A stretch of DNA of 64,000 bases from Shewanella gelidimarina (GCF_023283945.1 NZ_JAKIKW010000003.1:248001-312000), one strand, 5' to 3'; counted from the stretch's first letter, positions 1 through 10,030 are shown. Numbers and translations: made by a program. The notes: generated by a model from the letters alone, not told the origin.

Positions 1-106
1 GGGCAAACTCATTTGAGTCTACATATTGGTAAAGGTTATCGAGTGCTTTTTTCTCGATATCAATGACCTTGGTGCCCCACTGGCGTAGCTGCTGTTCATC
101 TACCAT
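1..106 (-). CDS. kdsD: Arabinose-5-phosphate isomerase KdsD, N-terminal fragment
   Basis: Only the first 35 codons lie in the window; the gene runs off the left edge. The translation MVDEQQLRQWGTKVIDIEKK and what follows aligns with the N-terminus of E. coli KdsD (conserved pattern of V-x-x-IE-x-x-x-L-x-x-L-x-x-Y). KdsD converts ribulose 5-phosphate to arabinose 5-phosphate for Kdo and LPS core synthesis. The SIS catalytic domain is outside the window. It follows yrbG on the same strand with a 46-base gap, the order known from E. coli (yrbG-kdsD-kdsC-lptC-lptA-lptB), which is the strongest support for the call. Confidence 0.85.
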   Translation of the reverse strand, partial: MVDEQQLRQWGTKVIDIEKKALDNLYQYVDSNEFA

Positions 107-152
107 TTCTTGGTCTCTCTCTAATTTACTGCTTTATAGGTCGCATTCATAT

Positions 153-1112
153 TTAAGATAGGAAAAGTAACGCTTGATACGCGACAAATGTAATGAGTAG
201 GACAACGCCATGCCAAGGCTTTAGTTGTCTAGCGCGTCCGCTCAATAATATCAGTATTGCAAGCGCACTGCTCGTTGCAAGTACCATGTAGAAATCTCTC
301 GTGCTTGCCGCGGCATCGACGGCACCCGGCGCGATAATGCCGGGTATTGCAAGTACCGCTAAAATATTAAATAAGTTTGAACCCACAATATTACCGATGG
401 CTAAATCATCTTCTTTTTTCAACACGCCAGAAATACAGGCTGCAAGCTCAGGAAGACTGGTACCCACGGCAATAATCGTTAGTCCAATGACTAAGTCTGA
501 AAGGTGATAAGCCTTAGCAATGCCTACAGCACCTTGAACCATCCAATCGGCTGAAAGAGGTAATAACACCATGCCGATGACCAGCCAAAAAATGGCTTTC
601 TTGGTGGGGACATTTGATGGAACCTCATTATCGGCATCAATGGCTAGCGCATCGCGATTCTTATTCGTCAGACCATGCCAAATGAGGTAGCCCATTAATG
701 CGAAAAAGAGCACTAAAAGAGACACACCTTCAATCCGGGTTAAAAAGCCGTCATGTAAAAAGTAACCCACAATGGCGGTGGCGGCTAACATTAAAGGGAT
801 TTCACGTTTCAGCGTTTGTGAACTCACGGAAATCGCCCCGAGTAACGCTGTAATACCTAGAATAAGTGTGATGTTAGCGATATTGGAACCGAGCACATTA
901 CCAATGGCTGTATCAGTCATGCCTTCCATTGACGCGGTTGCGGCAACAAACATTTCTGGTGCAGAGCTGCCCATAGCTACAATGGTTAAGCCGATTAACA
1001 TTGGTGGAAGGCCTAAGTTGCGTGCAAAAGCTGCCGCACCATATACAAACTTATCTGCGCTCCAGACTAAAGCACTTAAGCCAGCCACTAACAAAAATAT
1101 ATTAAATAACAT
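153..1112 (-). CDS. yrbG: YrbG-type Ca2+/Na+ antiporter (CaCA family)
   Basis: 319-residue inner-membrane protein with about ten hydrophobic segments arranged as two homologous halves. Each half carries the CaCA alpha-repeat signature: GSSAPE followed by GNVLGSN near residues 48-80, and GTSLPE followed by GNIVGSN near residues 217-248. These acidic and polar residues form the ion-binding site in characterised exchangers. Length and sequence match E. coli YrbG. It is first in a leftward unit with kdsD and is divergent from the mla operon across a 175-base gap. The true physiological ion is not established even for the E. coli protein, so 'calcium/sodium' is a family-based label. Confidence 0.93.
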   Translation of the reverse strand: MLFNIFLLVAGLSALVWSADKFVYGAAAFARNLGLPPMLIGLTIVAMGSSAPEMFVAATASMEGMTDTAIGNVLGSNIANITLILGITALLGAISVSSQTLKREIPLMLAATAIVGYFLHDGFLTRIEGVSLLVLFFALMGYLIWHGLTNKNRDALAIDADNEVPSNVPTKKAIFWLVIGMVLLPLSADWMVQGAVGIAKAYHLSDLVIGLTIIAVGTSLPELAACISGVLKKEDDLAIGNIVGSNLFNILAVLAIPGIIAPGAVDAAASTRDFYMVLATSSALAILILLSGRARQLKPWHGVVLLITFVAYQALLFLS

Positions 1113-1287
1113 CGATTCTAAGTATTTGAGGATATAGCCGCGTATTTTCGCTGTAATTTAACAAAAATGAAAGTATTGAGGCGAGATAGTGTTGATTTGG
1201 TTGTACCTGATTGTTCAATTACGTACAATTTCTCCCTTTCCAGTACGGAAAAATGGATGTTTCTTAATTCGATTGCAGGGCTCATGC

Positions 1288-2100
1288 ATGACTCAAAACC
1301 ATAATTCATTGGTCGAAATTCAGAATATGGCCTTTAGCCGCGGCTCACATGTCATTTATGAAGACATCAGTCTGTCGATCCCTAAAGGCAAGGTTACTGC
1401 AATAATGGGACCCAGCGGCATAGGCAAAACCACCTTACTGAAATTAATCGGTGGTCAGCTTACGCCTAGTAAAGGCAAAGTGCTTTTTGATGGCATCGAT
1501 GTGCATCAATGTAGCCGCAACCAATTATTTGTATTGCGTAAACGCATGAGTATGCTGTTCCAAAGTGGCGCGCTATTTACCGACATGAATGTGTTCGATA
1601 ATGTTGCGTTTGCGCTTAGGGAACACTCTGGTTTACCTGAAGCGATTATTCGCCGCATCGTGTTGATGAAGCTCGAAGCGGTTGGACTGCGCGGCGCGGC
1701 GCCGTTAATGCCGACCGAGCTTTCGGGAGGTATGCAGCGTAGAGCTGCCTTGGCTCGTGCCATCGCCTTGGAACCGGAAATCATTCTTTATGATGAACCG
1801 TTTGCGGGACAAGACCCTATTTCAATGGGGGTTTTGGTTAAATTAATTCGTGAACTGTCCGATGCACTTAACCTGACTTCAGTGGTGGTGTCCCATGACG
1901 TGCAAGAGGTGCTAGGCATTGCTGATTATGTCTATGTACTGGCAGATAAAAGAATTATCGCTCATGGCACACCTGAAGAGCTGCGCTTGGCTGACAATCC
2001 GCAGTTAACACAATTTATTGGCGGTAAACCTGACGGGCCGGTGCCGTTTCATTACCCTGCACCGGACTATAAGAAGGAGCTGCTAAGTGGGCTTGATTAA
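1288..2100 (+). CDS. mlaF: Phospholipid ABC transporter ATPase MlaF
   Basis: ATPase subunit of the MlaFEDB complex in the inner membrane, which moves phospholipid between the membranes to keep outer-membrane asymmetry. Walker [10 protein letters not shown], signature [14 protein letters not shown] and Walker B IILYDEP are all present, followed by the MlaF-type C-terminal extension. The ATG at 1288 is chosen because GCAGGG lies 7 bases upstream and the protein then begins like other MlaF proteins ([13 protein letters not shown]); the frame is open 99 bases further upstream but that extension has no family support. Its stop overlaps the start of mlaE by 14 bases, suggesting translational coupling. 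Confidence 0.97.
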   Translation: MTQNHNSLVEIQNMAFSRGSHVIYEDISLSIPKGKVTAIMGPSGIGKTTLLKLIGGQLTPSKGKVLFDGIDVHQCSRNQLFVLRKRMSMLFQSGALFTDMNVFDNVAFALREHSGLPEAIIRRIVLMKLEAVGLRGAAPLMPTELSGGMQRRAALARAIALEPEIILYDEPFAGQDPISMGVLVKLIRELSDALNLTSVVVSHDVQEVLGIADYVYVLADKRIIAHGTPEELRLADNPQLTQFIGGKPDGPVPFHYPAPDYKKELLSGLD

Positions 2101-2872
2101 TCAAATCGCTAAATTGGGTCGTGGTGCAATTGATTTAGTTGTAGGTCTTGGTAGCGCGGGGATGATGCTTTGGGGCGCGATAGCGCATCGCCCAAGAGTT
2201 AGAAAAGGTACGCCGTTGCTCATCAAGCAATTGTATGTGATTGGCGTGCAGTCAATGGTGATTATTTTAGTCTCTGGGCTCTTTATTGGCATGGTATTAG
2301 CGCTGCAAGGCTATAATATACTTGTTGGCTTTGGCACTGAAGAGAGCCTAGGCCCCATGGTTGCCTTGAGCTTATTGCGTGAATTAGGTCCTGTTATTAC
2401 CGCACTATTATTTGCCGGACGCGCGGGCTCAGCATTAACGGCTGAGCTTGGCTTAATGAAAAGCACTGAGCAGCTCTCGAGCCTGGAAATGATGGCGATT
2501 GATCCGCTACGGCAGATTATTGCACCGCGCTTTTGGGCGGGAGTGATAAGTTTACCTTTGCTAGCATTAATGTTTACCGCCATTGGTATTTACGGTGGTC
2601 ATATTGTTGGCGTTGAATGGAAAGGGATCGATAGTGGCGCCTTTTGGTCAATATTGCAGTCTTCAGTTGAATGGCGACAGGACATTGTTAACTGTATTAT
2701 AAAAAGTGCATTGTTTGCGGTGGTGGTGACTTGGATAGCGCTTTATCGCGGTTATAATGTGGTGCCTAATCCAGAAGGGATCAGCCGAGCAACAACCCAA
2801 ACGGTAGTGCAGTCTAGCCTAGCGGTGTTGGCGTTAGATTTTTTGCTGACAGCGATGATGTTTGGCAGCTAG
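2087..2872 (+). CDS. mlaE: Phospholipid ABC transporter permease MlaE
   Basis: 261-residue integral membrane permease of the Mla complex. It has an amphipathic N-terminal interface helix and about five membrane segments, with the family-conserved stretch [29 protein letters not shown] (key run ELGPV...GRAGS...AELG) near residues 95-125. The start is GTG at 2087, inside the end of mlaF, with AAGGAG 7 bases upstream. Second gene of mlaFEDCB. No anomalies seen. Confidence 0.97.
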   Translation: MGLINQIAKLGRGAIDLVVGLGSAGMMLWGAIAHRPRVRKGTPLLIKQLYVIGVQSMVIILVSGLFIGMVLALQGYNILVGFGTEESLGPMVALSLLRELGPVITALLFAGRAGSALTAELGLMKSTEQLSSLEMMAIDPLRQIIAPRFWAGVISLPLLALMFTAIGIYGGHIVGVEWKGIDSGAFWSILQSSVEWRQDIVNCIIKSALFAVVVTWIALYRGYNVVPNPEGISRATTQTVVQSSLAVLALDFLLTAMMFGS

Positions 2873-2943
2873 CGCGAGATCGCGAGCATGTTAATTGTGG
2901 TTAATTATTGTTTAGATTTATTGAATAGAGTGGTAAATGAGTT

Positions 2944-3414
2944 ATGTTGACACGGAAGATTGAGGTGTTAGTCGGCCTATTTTTATTGTCAGGATTGGCA
3001 GCGTTTTTAATATTAGTTTTCAATGTTGCCAATGTAGAAGTAAAAACGGGTGACAGTAGTTATTCCCTCCACGCCAAATTCAGCAATATTGGCGGTTTGA
3101 AAGTGCGTTCTCCAGTGAAGGTAGGTGGCGTGGTCGTTGGCCGTGTTAGTGCTATCAATTTGGATCCAGAAAGATTGGTTCCTATCGTTACGCTCTCGAT
3201 GGATAAGCGCTATCAGTATTTTCCAGAAACGAGCACGTTATCGATCTTAACATCCGGCTTATTAGGCGAGCAGTTTTTGGGGCTAGCCCCAGGTTTTATG
3301 GATGACGATGTTGAGATGTTGGCTGATGGTGACAGTATTGACGATACCCATTCGGCATTGGTATTAGAAGAGCTGATTGGCCAGTTTTTATATAGCGCAG
3401 GTTCAAAAGATTAG
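2944..3414 (+). CDS. mlaD: MCE-domain lipid transport protein MlaD
   Basis: 156-residue protein anchored by one N-terminal membrane helix (about residues 7-26) followed by a periplasmic MCE/MlaD domain (about 38-115) that forms a hexameric lipid channel on MlaFE in characterised species. The MCE core GGLKVRSPVKVGGVVVGRV is clear. Length is slightly below the E. coli protein. It is separated from mlaE by 71 bases, and its stop codon overlaps the region upstream of mlaC by one base if the distal GTG of mlaC is counted. Confidence 0.95.
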   Translation: MLTRKIEVLVGLFLLSGLAAFLILVFNVANVEVKTGDSSYSLHAKFSNIGGLKVRSPVKVGGVVVGRVSAINLDPERLVPIVTLSMDKRYQYFPETSTLSILTSGLLGEQFLGLAPGFMDDDVEMLADGDSIDDTHSALVLEELIGQFLYSAGSKD

Positions 3415-3431
3415 TGGTTGGAGTAATTGAT

Positions 3432-4106
3432 ATGTTGAATAAATTTTGTCGCGGATTGATGTTGGTTACAGTGGCGTTTATGAGTCTTAGCGTACAAGCG
3501 GCTGATGTCGAAAATAGTCCCCATGTTGAGATAGATAAAACGAACCCTTATACAATGGTTGAGGCTGTATCTAAAAAAACATTTGCGCGCTTTAACCTAG
3601 ATAGGCAGTTGATTGCAGATAATCCTGAGCATTTAAAGGTTATCGTTACCGAAGAGTTGATGCCGTATATCGATTATAAATACGCCTCTTATAAAGTGTT
3701 GGGTCAGTATTTACGTGACACAACAAAAGATGAACGTACTCGCTTTGTTGAGGCTTTTAGAGGTTATTTAATCTCAACGTATGCACAAGCGTTTACTGAA
3801 TATACTGATCAAACGGTTAAATTTAATCCTGCTAAAGATTTTTCTGGCGAGAAGATGGTCAACGTTAATGTTAGGATCATCGAGAAAGGGCGCCCTGAAA
3901 TCAAGTTGCAGTTTAGAGCTAGGCGTTTAAAAGATGATACTTGGAAAGCATTTGATCTTGTTGCCGAAGGTGTTAGCTTATTATCCTCAAAGCAATCAGA
4001 GGTCACTAACTTGGTTCGTCAAAAAGGCATCGAAGCAGTGATTGAGATGCTCATTGAGCGCACCGCGACTCATATTGACTTAACCCCGAGTGAGCAGGCC
4101 AACTAG
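3432..4106 (+). CDS. mlaC: Periplasmic phospholipid-binding protein MlaC
   Basis: Soluble periplasmic shuttle that carries phospholipid between the MlaA complex in the outer membrane and MlaFEDB. A signal peptide MLNKFCRGLMLVTVAFMSLS with cleavage after VQA fits residues 1-24, then a Tol-Tol-Ttg2D family domain (LKVIVTEELMPYIDYKYASYKVLG...). I place the start at ATG 3432 because GGAG sits 8 bases upstream; the frame extends to a GTG at 3414 that overlaps the mlaD stop and lacks a ribosome site. Stop overlaps the mlaB GTG by one base. Confidence 0.95.
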   Translation: MLNKFCRGLMLVTVAFMSLSVQAADVENSPHVEIDKTNPYTMVEAVSKKTFARFNLDRQLIADNPEHLKVIVTEELMPYIDYKYASYKVLGQYLRDTTKDERTRFVEAFRGYLISTYAQAFTEYTDQTVKFNPAKDFSGEKMVNVNVRIIEKGRPEIKLQFRARRLKDDTWKAFDLVAEGVSLLSSKQSEVTNLVRQKGIEAVIEMLIERTATHIDLTPSEQAN

Positions 4107-4399
4107 TGGCAAGCTTTCAACAGCAAGGTATTATTTGTGCGATTAGCGGCCGCTTAGATCAAGATGCCGTAATCAGTCTATGGAATGACAGACGTTGCTT
4201 ATTGGATGTCGACACTGCTTTTTTACAGTTATCGGACATTGAATATTGTGACAGTGCTGGAGTGGCATTTCTACTCGAATTAGTCAGTATTTTTGCCGCA
4301 AAAGGTGCTAGCTTGAAGTTGATTTCAGCTTCCGAGCAGCTTAAGAAATTTATCGTATTATATGATTTAAACGACTTCTTTTATGAAGAAGCACAGTAA
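4106..4399 (+). CDS. mlaB: STAS-domain protein MlaB
   Basis: 97-residue cytoplasmic STAS-domain protein that binds MlaF and is needed for ATPase activity and stability of the transporter in E. coli. The hallmark strand-loop-helix YCDSAGVAFLLELV (DS-x-G motif) is at about residues 48-61. GTG start at 4106 overlaps the last base of mlaC. STAS sequences diverge strongly, so the assignment leans on position in the mla operon as well as the motif. Confidence 0.92.
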   Translation: MASFQQQGIICAISGRLDQDAVISLWNDRRCLLDVDTAFLQLSDIEYCDSAGVAFLLELVSIFAAKGASLKLISASEQLKKFIVLYDLNDFFYEEAQ

Positions 4400-4412
4400 G
4401 GTGAACAGTTCC

Positions 4413-4664
4413 ATGGAATGTAAAGATATAGAAGCGATCCTGTTAGAAGCATTATCCTTAGAAGAAGTAAAAGTGACTCAAGAAGGGACTCATTACAAGA
4501 TTGTTGCCGTCGGTGAGTGTTTTGACGGTATGGGGCGCGTTAAGCAGCAACAGACAATTTATGGTCCATTAATGGCTCACATTACTAGCGGTGAGTTACA
4601 CGCTATTACGATTAATGCATTCACGCCAACACAATGGAAGCGTGAAAAAGTCTTTAATATGTAA
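4413..4664 (+). CDS. ibaG: BolA-family protein IbaG
   Basis: 83-residue BolA-like protein. The block GECFDGMGRVKQQQTIYG followed by a conserved HAITINAFTP (His near residue 67) matches E. coli IbaG (YrbA), which sits at the same place between mlaB and murA. BolA proteins partner with monothiol glutaredoxins and can share an iron-sulfur cluster. The ATG at 4413 gives the family N-terminus (MECKDIEAILLEALSLEEV) and has AAGG 11 bases upstream; an in-frame ATG at 4383 inside mlaB would add ten unsupported residues. Confidence 0.93.
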   Translation: MECKDIEAILLEALSLEEVKVTQEGTHYKIVAVGECFDGMGRVKQQQTIYGPLMAHITSGELHAITINAFTPTQWKREKVFNM

Positions 4665-4676
4665 TTGCTGATTTAG

Positions 4677-5948
<1,272 letters not shown>

Positions 5949-5974
5949 TCTGATTGAGCCTAGCTTTACCAACC

Positions 5975-6016
5975 AAAGAACCATTTAGGCGTTATCGCTT
6001 AAATGGTTCTTTGTTT
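5975..6016 (+). terminator. Rho-independent terminator after murA
   Basis: A perfect 13-bp stem (AAAGAACCATTTA at 5975-5987 paired with 6000-6012) closes a 12-base loop and is followed by a T-rich tail (GTTTTA). It ends the mlaFEDCB-ibaG-murA transcription unit and separates it from the histidine-kinase module. Confidence 0.85.
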
Positions 6017-6097
6017 TATGCGCTAGCGCAAATTAACGAATGGCTAAATAAGAACAAGATCAATACATAGGTATCTTTACAATGTTATGTTCTCACT

Positions 6098-7492
6098 ATG
6101 CCTATTTTTGTCACTTTTAACATCTATCTATTTTACGGCCTAGTATTCTTCTCTATAGGTTGCGCTGTGGTGTTTCGTAATTTTAGATATAGCCAGCTTA
6201 AAGTCGCTCCCACTCTTTGGGCATTGGCCATTTTTGGCTTTTCTCATGCTTTTCACGAGTGGTCAGAGCTATATGTCATTATTTTTTCAGATAACATGGA
6301 CCCGCAATATCAGCTACTGACTGAGTGGCTTCGCCTTGCCAAGTTGTTTTTATCCTATCTGGCCTTAATGGTGTTTGCTTGGCAAATACTGAGTATCACG
6401 ACTAAGCGAATAGCCTTGGTCGGGCATGGGATCATTCTGGCGATATTAGCCTGTTATTTTTGGCTGGTTATTCCCAATGTGCATGATTTAGACATCAACA
6501 GAATGGGGCTTATTGAAGCGAGTCAATATACCCGTGTGCTTATCGGTTTTGGTAGCGCTTCTTTAGCAGGTGTTGGCATGGCGGTTTATGGCAATAGTTT
6601 ACGTCAAGAGCAGCATCACTATGGACTGTACTTTGTGATTAGCGGCGTGGGTCTACTTATATACGGCGTGCTATCTGGCTTAGTGGCGACCGATTATCAC
6701 CATAGTGTGCCAGTATTGAGAACCTTAGCGGGGGGATTGATTTTAGTTGCACTGTTTAAAGCACTTAAAGTCTTTGATTTGGAAAAAGAGCAAGCAACCG
6801 CGGCTAAGCTTAAACGTGCGCTTGAGGCTGATAAATATAAAGCGATAGGACGATTAGCCATGGGGGTTGCACACGAAATCAATAACCCATTGGCTTCGTC
6901 GACGTTAGCATTAGATCTTTGGCAGCGAAAAAACCCTCAACACTTTGCTTTTGAAGACGACTACTTGAATCGAGCTAGACTGGGTATTGAGCGTGCGTCA
7001 TCGATTAGTAAGGAGCTGTTGAACTACGCTCGGCCCGCATCCGGTAAGCGCAGTGATTTTGCTATTGCAGATATTTTAAATAGTGCAGTCAAGCTGTTGG
7101 CTCATCGCTGTAAGCAGAATGTCATAGAGCTTAACTGTGGTGCTTATATTCACCTCTATGGTGAAAAAGTAAAGCTAGAAGAGTTGATTATAAATTTACT
7201 TTGTAACGCTATTGACGCATCACAGAGCGGTCAAAAAATCGTTGTTGATGTTAGTGAGGGCGATACCACGGTAACGATTATGGTGACTGATTTTGGTTGT
7301 GGTATGGATAGGGAAGCGTTAGCGCGGGCAACAGAGTTGTTTTACTCTAGTAAACCGGTCGGTAAAGGCACTGGATTAGGTTTGGCTATTTGTGAGCAAA
7401 TTACATCATTACATCATGGGAAAATGAATATTGTGAGTGAGCTAGGTAAAGGTACCACTGTAGAGTTAGTCTTTTATCGGGAGCACAAGTAA
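6098..7492 (+). CDS. Membrane sensor histidine kinase
   Basis: 464-residue kinase. Residues 1-225 form about seven hydrophobic segments with a notable HAFHEWSELY motif after the second, then a coiled linker (225-245) and an HisKA domain with H-box GVAHEINNPLA (about 255-266), and an HATPase domain with N-box NLLCNAIDAS, G1 DFGCGMD and G2 GTGLGLAI. I recall similar seven-segment N-termini (YGLVFFSIG...H.WSE) in kinases of Geobacter-like anaerobes, but no named ligand. The response regulator starts on the last base of this gene, so they are a cognate pair. The start codon lacks a strong ribosome site and could be slightly downstream. Signal unknown. Confidence 0.88.
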   Translation: MPIFVTFNIYLFYGLVFFSIGCAVVFRNFRYSQLKVAPTLWALAIFGFSHAFHEWSELYVIIFSDNMDPQYQLLTEWLRLAKLFLSYLALMVFAWQILSITTKRIALVGHGIILAILACYFWLVIPNVHDLDINRMGLIEASQYTRVLIGFGSASLAGVGMAVYGNSLRQEQHHYGLYFVISGVGLLIYGVLSGLVATDYHHSVPVLRTLAGGLILVALFKALKVFDLEKEQATAAKLKRALEADKYKAIGRLAMGVAHEINNPLASSTLALDLWQRKNPQHFAFEDDYLNRARLGIERASSISKELLNYARPASGKRSDFAIADILNSAVKLLAHRCKQNVIELNCGAYIHLYGEKVKLEELIINLLCNAIDASQSGQKIVVDVSEGDTTVTIMVTDFGCGMDREALARATELFYSSKPVGKGTGLGLAICEQITSLHHGKMNIVSELGKGTTVELVFYREHK

Positions 7493-8124
7493 TGGTCTCT
7501 ATTCTATTGGCTGAAGATGACAATGAGCTTAGGCGCAATGTCGTCGAGCTACTTGAACTTGAAGGTTATCAGGTGACTGCAGTGGCAAGTGCTGAAGCTG
7601 CTATTGCTGAAAGTGAACAGCAACACTTTGATATTGCGCTGTTAGACCTTTTGATGTCTGGCATGACCGGAGTGGAGGCAATATCAAACCTACGTCAACA
7701 TCAGCCCTTTATCGCCATCGTGATTATTACCGCCTACGCAACCGTCGATACCGCGGTGGATGCGATGAAAAAGGGGGCTGATAGTGTGATGACCAAACCT
7801 TTTAAGAGTCAGGAGTTGGTGGTCACCATTAAGCGAAGCTTAGCGGAAAAAGAGATTCTAAAGAACCGCGCCGACCTAGACCCTGATTTAGTCTATAGCG
7901 CCCTTGCAAATCCATACCGCCGTAAGGCATTAAAAATACTGGCAGCACATCAAGCATTGAAATTTATGGATCTGTGTCGTTTAGTTGAAATCGATGATCA
8001 CACCAAGTTTAACTTTCATCTACGTCAGCTAAAAAAGGCAGGCCTTGTCATGCAAAATGAGAAGAAGATCTACATTTTGACAAATACAGGTCAATTTGTT
8101 TTACAACATCATAACTTATCTTAA
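7492..8124 (+). CDS. Response regulator with winged-helix output domain
   Basis: 210 residues. Receiver domain 1-120 with acidic pair EDD near residue 8, phospho-acceptor Asp in LLDLLMSGMTG (about residue 51), ITA Thr and KPF Lys. Unlike NtrC- or OmpR-type regulators, the C-terminal 80 residues (LVYSALANPYRRKALKILA...HTKFNFHLRQLKKAGLV) resemble an ArsR/MarR-like winged helix, with the recognition helix at HTKFNFHLRQLKKAGL. ATG overlaps the kinase stop by one base. The next gene on the same strand is an octaheme cytochrome with an inverted repeat in its upstream region, a plausible target. Confidence 0.87.
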   Translation: MVSILLAEDDNELRRNVVELLELEGYQVTAVASAEAAIAESEQQHFDIALLDLLMSGMTGVEAISNLRQHQPFIAIVIITAYATVDTAVDAMKKGADSVMTKPFKSQELVVTIKRSLAEKEILKNRADLDPDLVYSALANPYRRKALKILAAHQALKFMDLCRLVEIDDHTKFNFHLRQLKKAGLVMQNEKKIYILTNTGQFVLQHHNLS

Positions 8125-8173
8125 GGTTAAATGTATTTAATAAATAAAGAGTTACCTGTAACTTGATAACAAT

Positions 8174-8202
8174 AGTTCACAGTTTGTTAATAATAGTGAA
8201 CT
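8174..8202. promoter_or_regulatory. Inverted repeat, candidate operator upstream of the octaheme gene
   Basis: AGTTCAC (8174-8180) and its exact reverse complement GTGAACT (8196-8202) are separated by 15 bases, putting the half-site centres 22 bp apart, about two helical turns. It lies 120-150 bases upstream of the octaheme cytochrome start and about 50 bases after the response-regulator gene. Dimeric winged-helix regulators often bind such spaced repeats; binding by the adjacent regulator is my inference. Confidence 0.4.
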
Positions 8203-8323
8203 CTAGTCATCTATCTCTTTAGTAGTATCTCTTCAATACTTGCCCTATGTCCATAGAGGCATATCAATCGCCAAAAAAAGCTATCCCGGCGATATGAATA
8301 TGAGCAATGTTGAGGATGAATAT

Positions 8324-9997
8324 ATGAACGCACAAATTCCATGCAAAAAGCTATTACTCGCCAGTATGATCACCATGTTGGTTGCTTGCGGTAGCGATAA
8401 TGATAATGATGACACCACGCTGCCTGTGAATAATGCCCCCGTAGTTGTTGCTGATGCGGCTACGGTAACCGTATCAGAAGTTGTGACCATTGATGTATTA
8501 GCCAATGATACAGATGCAGATGGCGATAGCTTATCAATCGTATCCGTTGACAATGATAGCGCTGTGATTACTGATGGAAAGATTAACTTTACTGCTGGTG
8601 ATACTGCTGGCGAATTGAAGTTTAGCTATACCATTGCAGATGGCACTGATGAGGCGACGGGTGAAGTGACTGTCACCGTTGAAGCTGTTGTCATTCCAGA
8701 GCCCGAAGTTCTAGCGTATGTGGGGTCAGCAGCCTGTGCAACGTGTCACAGCGGTAAGCATGAATCTTTTGTTAAGACTGGTCATAACTTTAAGATTATG
8801 AAAAACCCGGGCAATGATGCTCCTGTATTTCCGTATACCCCTGCTACAACCATTACTGGTGCTATCGATCTGCTGGTCGATTCAGTACCCAATAATGTTT
8901 TAGGTGCACCAACAAGTTACGACGAAGTCACATATACAGTCGGTGGTTACGGTTGGAAAATGCGCTGGTTAGACAAAGATGGCTACATCGTCACCGGTAA
9001 AGACGTGCAATACAACATTCGAAATTCTGCTGGAGAATTGAATATTCCTGATAATCATCCAGGTGATGCGGATGTTATGGGTGATTACAAGGCAACCGAA
9101 TTCAATGTTCAGTATAGTTGTGGTAACTGTCATACCACAGGTTGGAAGCGTACGACTGATGTAGCGGGTGGTGATAGTCGCAACCCATTACGTCAAGATG
9201 ACCTTCCAGGCATGAATGGTACCTTTGCTGAGCAAGGCGTTCAGTGTGAGTCTTGTCATGGCGCCGGTAGTATCCACGTCAAAGCACCGTCTAAAGACAA
9301 TATCACTAAGATCGCGGTTGCACGTATAACGGAAGATTTCTTAGCCGATGATATGGGCTACGGTAAAGCGGTAACGTGCGCCGAGTGTCATACTCGTGAT
9401 GGTGAGAAAGATTACCCATCGTTTGTAAGTCATTACAACGAATCCTTCCCTGAAGGAAGCAAAGTTGGTGGCCGTATCATCTCTAAAGGTGGTTTATCTA
9501 AGCATCACCAAACCGGCGATGAAATGCTAGGTGTGGTTCCAGAAGACCATGGCACTTATAAAGCGGGTGACGAAATTGGTCCTAAGAGTGGCATGGCGTG
9601 TACCTCTTGTCATGACTCTCACAAGTCTACCTTGAATGCAGATAGTGCTGATGGTCTACACACTGGAGCAGTTAAAGAATGTACTTCTTGCCATACTGGC
9701 GACTACAAAAAAGAGTTCACCGTTGGACTACATGAATTTGCTGCAGAGTGTACAGATTGCCATATGCCTAAACTGGCTAAGAGTGCTGTTACTCATTTAG
9801 CTAAAGACGGTACAACAAAATACGGTGATGTGAAGTCTCACTTATTTACTATCGACTTAGACCCAACAGCGAAGCAGTTCACTGAAGATGGCAAGTTCCA
9901 AATGCCTTGGGCTACGGCGCAGTATTCTTGTGGTGAGTGTCATGCTGATGTCGCTGGTTATGTTGAGAAACTTCCTGAAGGAAAAATGCATAAGTAG
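8324..9997 (+). CDS. Octaheme c-type cytochrome lipoprotein with Ig-like domain
   Basis: 557 residues from the ATG at 8324, chosen because GAGGAT lies 6-7 bases upstream and the protein then begins with a lipoprotein signal (MNAQIPCKKLLLASMITMLVAC, lipobox LVAC). After an acidic linker comes a VCBS/cadherin-like Ig domain (about 38-120; NDTDADGDSLSIVSVD), then a cytochrome region with eight CXXCH motifs: CATCH, CGNCH, CESCH, CAECH, CTSCH, CTSCH, CTDCH, CGECH. The block VGGYGWKMRWLDKDGYIVTG recalls a multiheme family common in Geobacter relatives. Probably a periplasmic-facing or surface lipoprotein in electron transfer; the substrate is unknown. Follows the kinase/regulator pair. Confidence 0.85.
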   Translation: MNAQIPCKKLLLASMITMLVACGSDNDNDDTTLPVNNAPVVVADAATVTVSEVVTIDVLANDTDADGDSLSIVSVDNDSAVITDGKINFTAGDTAGELKFSYTIADGTDEATGEVTVTVEAVVIPEPEVLAYVGSAACATCHSGKHESFVKTGHNFKIMKNPGNDAPVFPYTPATTITGAIDLLVDSVPNNVLGAPTSYDEVTYTVGGYGWKMRWLDKDGYIVTGKDVQYNIRNSAGELNIPDNHPGDADVMGDYKATEFNVQYSCGNCHTTGWKRTTDVAGGDSRNPLRQDDLPGMNGTFAEQGVQCESCHGAGSIHVKAPSKDNITKIAVARITEDFLADDMGYGKAVTCAECHTRDGEKDYPSFVSHYNESFPEGSKVGGRIISKGGLSKHHQTGDEMLGVVPEDHGTYKAGDEIGPKSGMACTSCHDSHKSTLNADSADGLHTGAVKECTSCHTGDYKKEFTVGLHEFAAECTDCHMPKLAKSAVTHLAKDGTTKYGDVKSHLFTIDLDPTAKQFTEDGKFQMPWATAQYSCGECHADVAGYVEKLPEGKMHK

Positions 9998-10030
9998 TAA
10001 CTAAGCTTACCTCTTCTCTTTATCCCTGCC

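Noticed and set aside
1189..1287. Upstream extension of mlaF to an earlier start
   Set aside because: The extra 33 residues are not part of the family and the ATG at 1288 has a good ribosome site.
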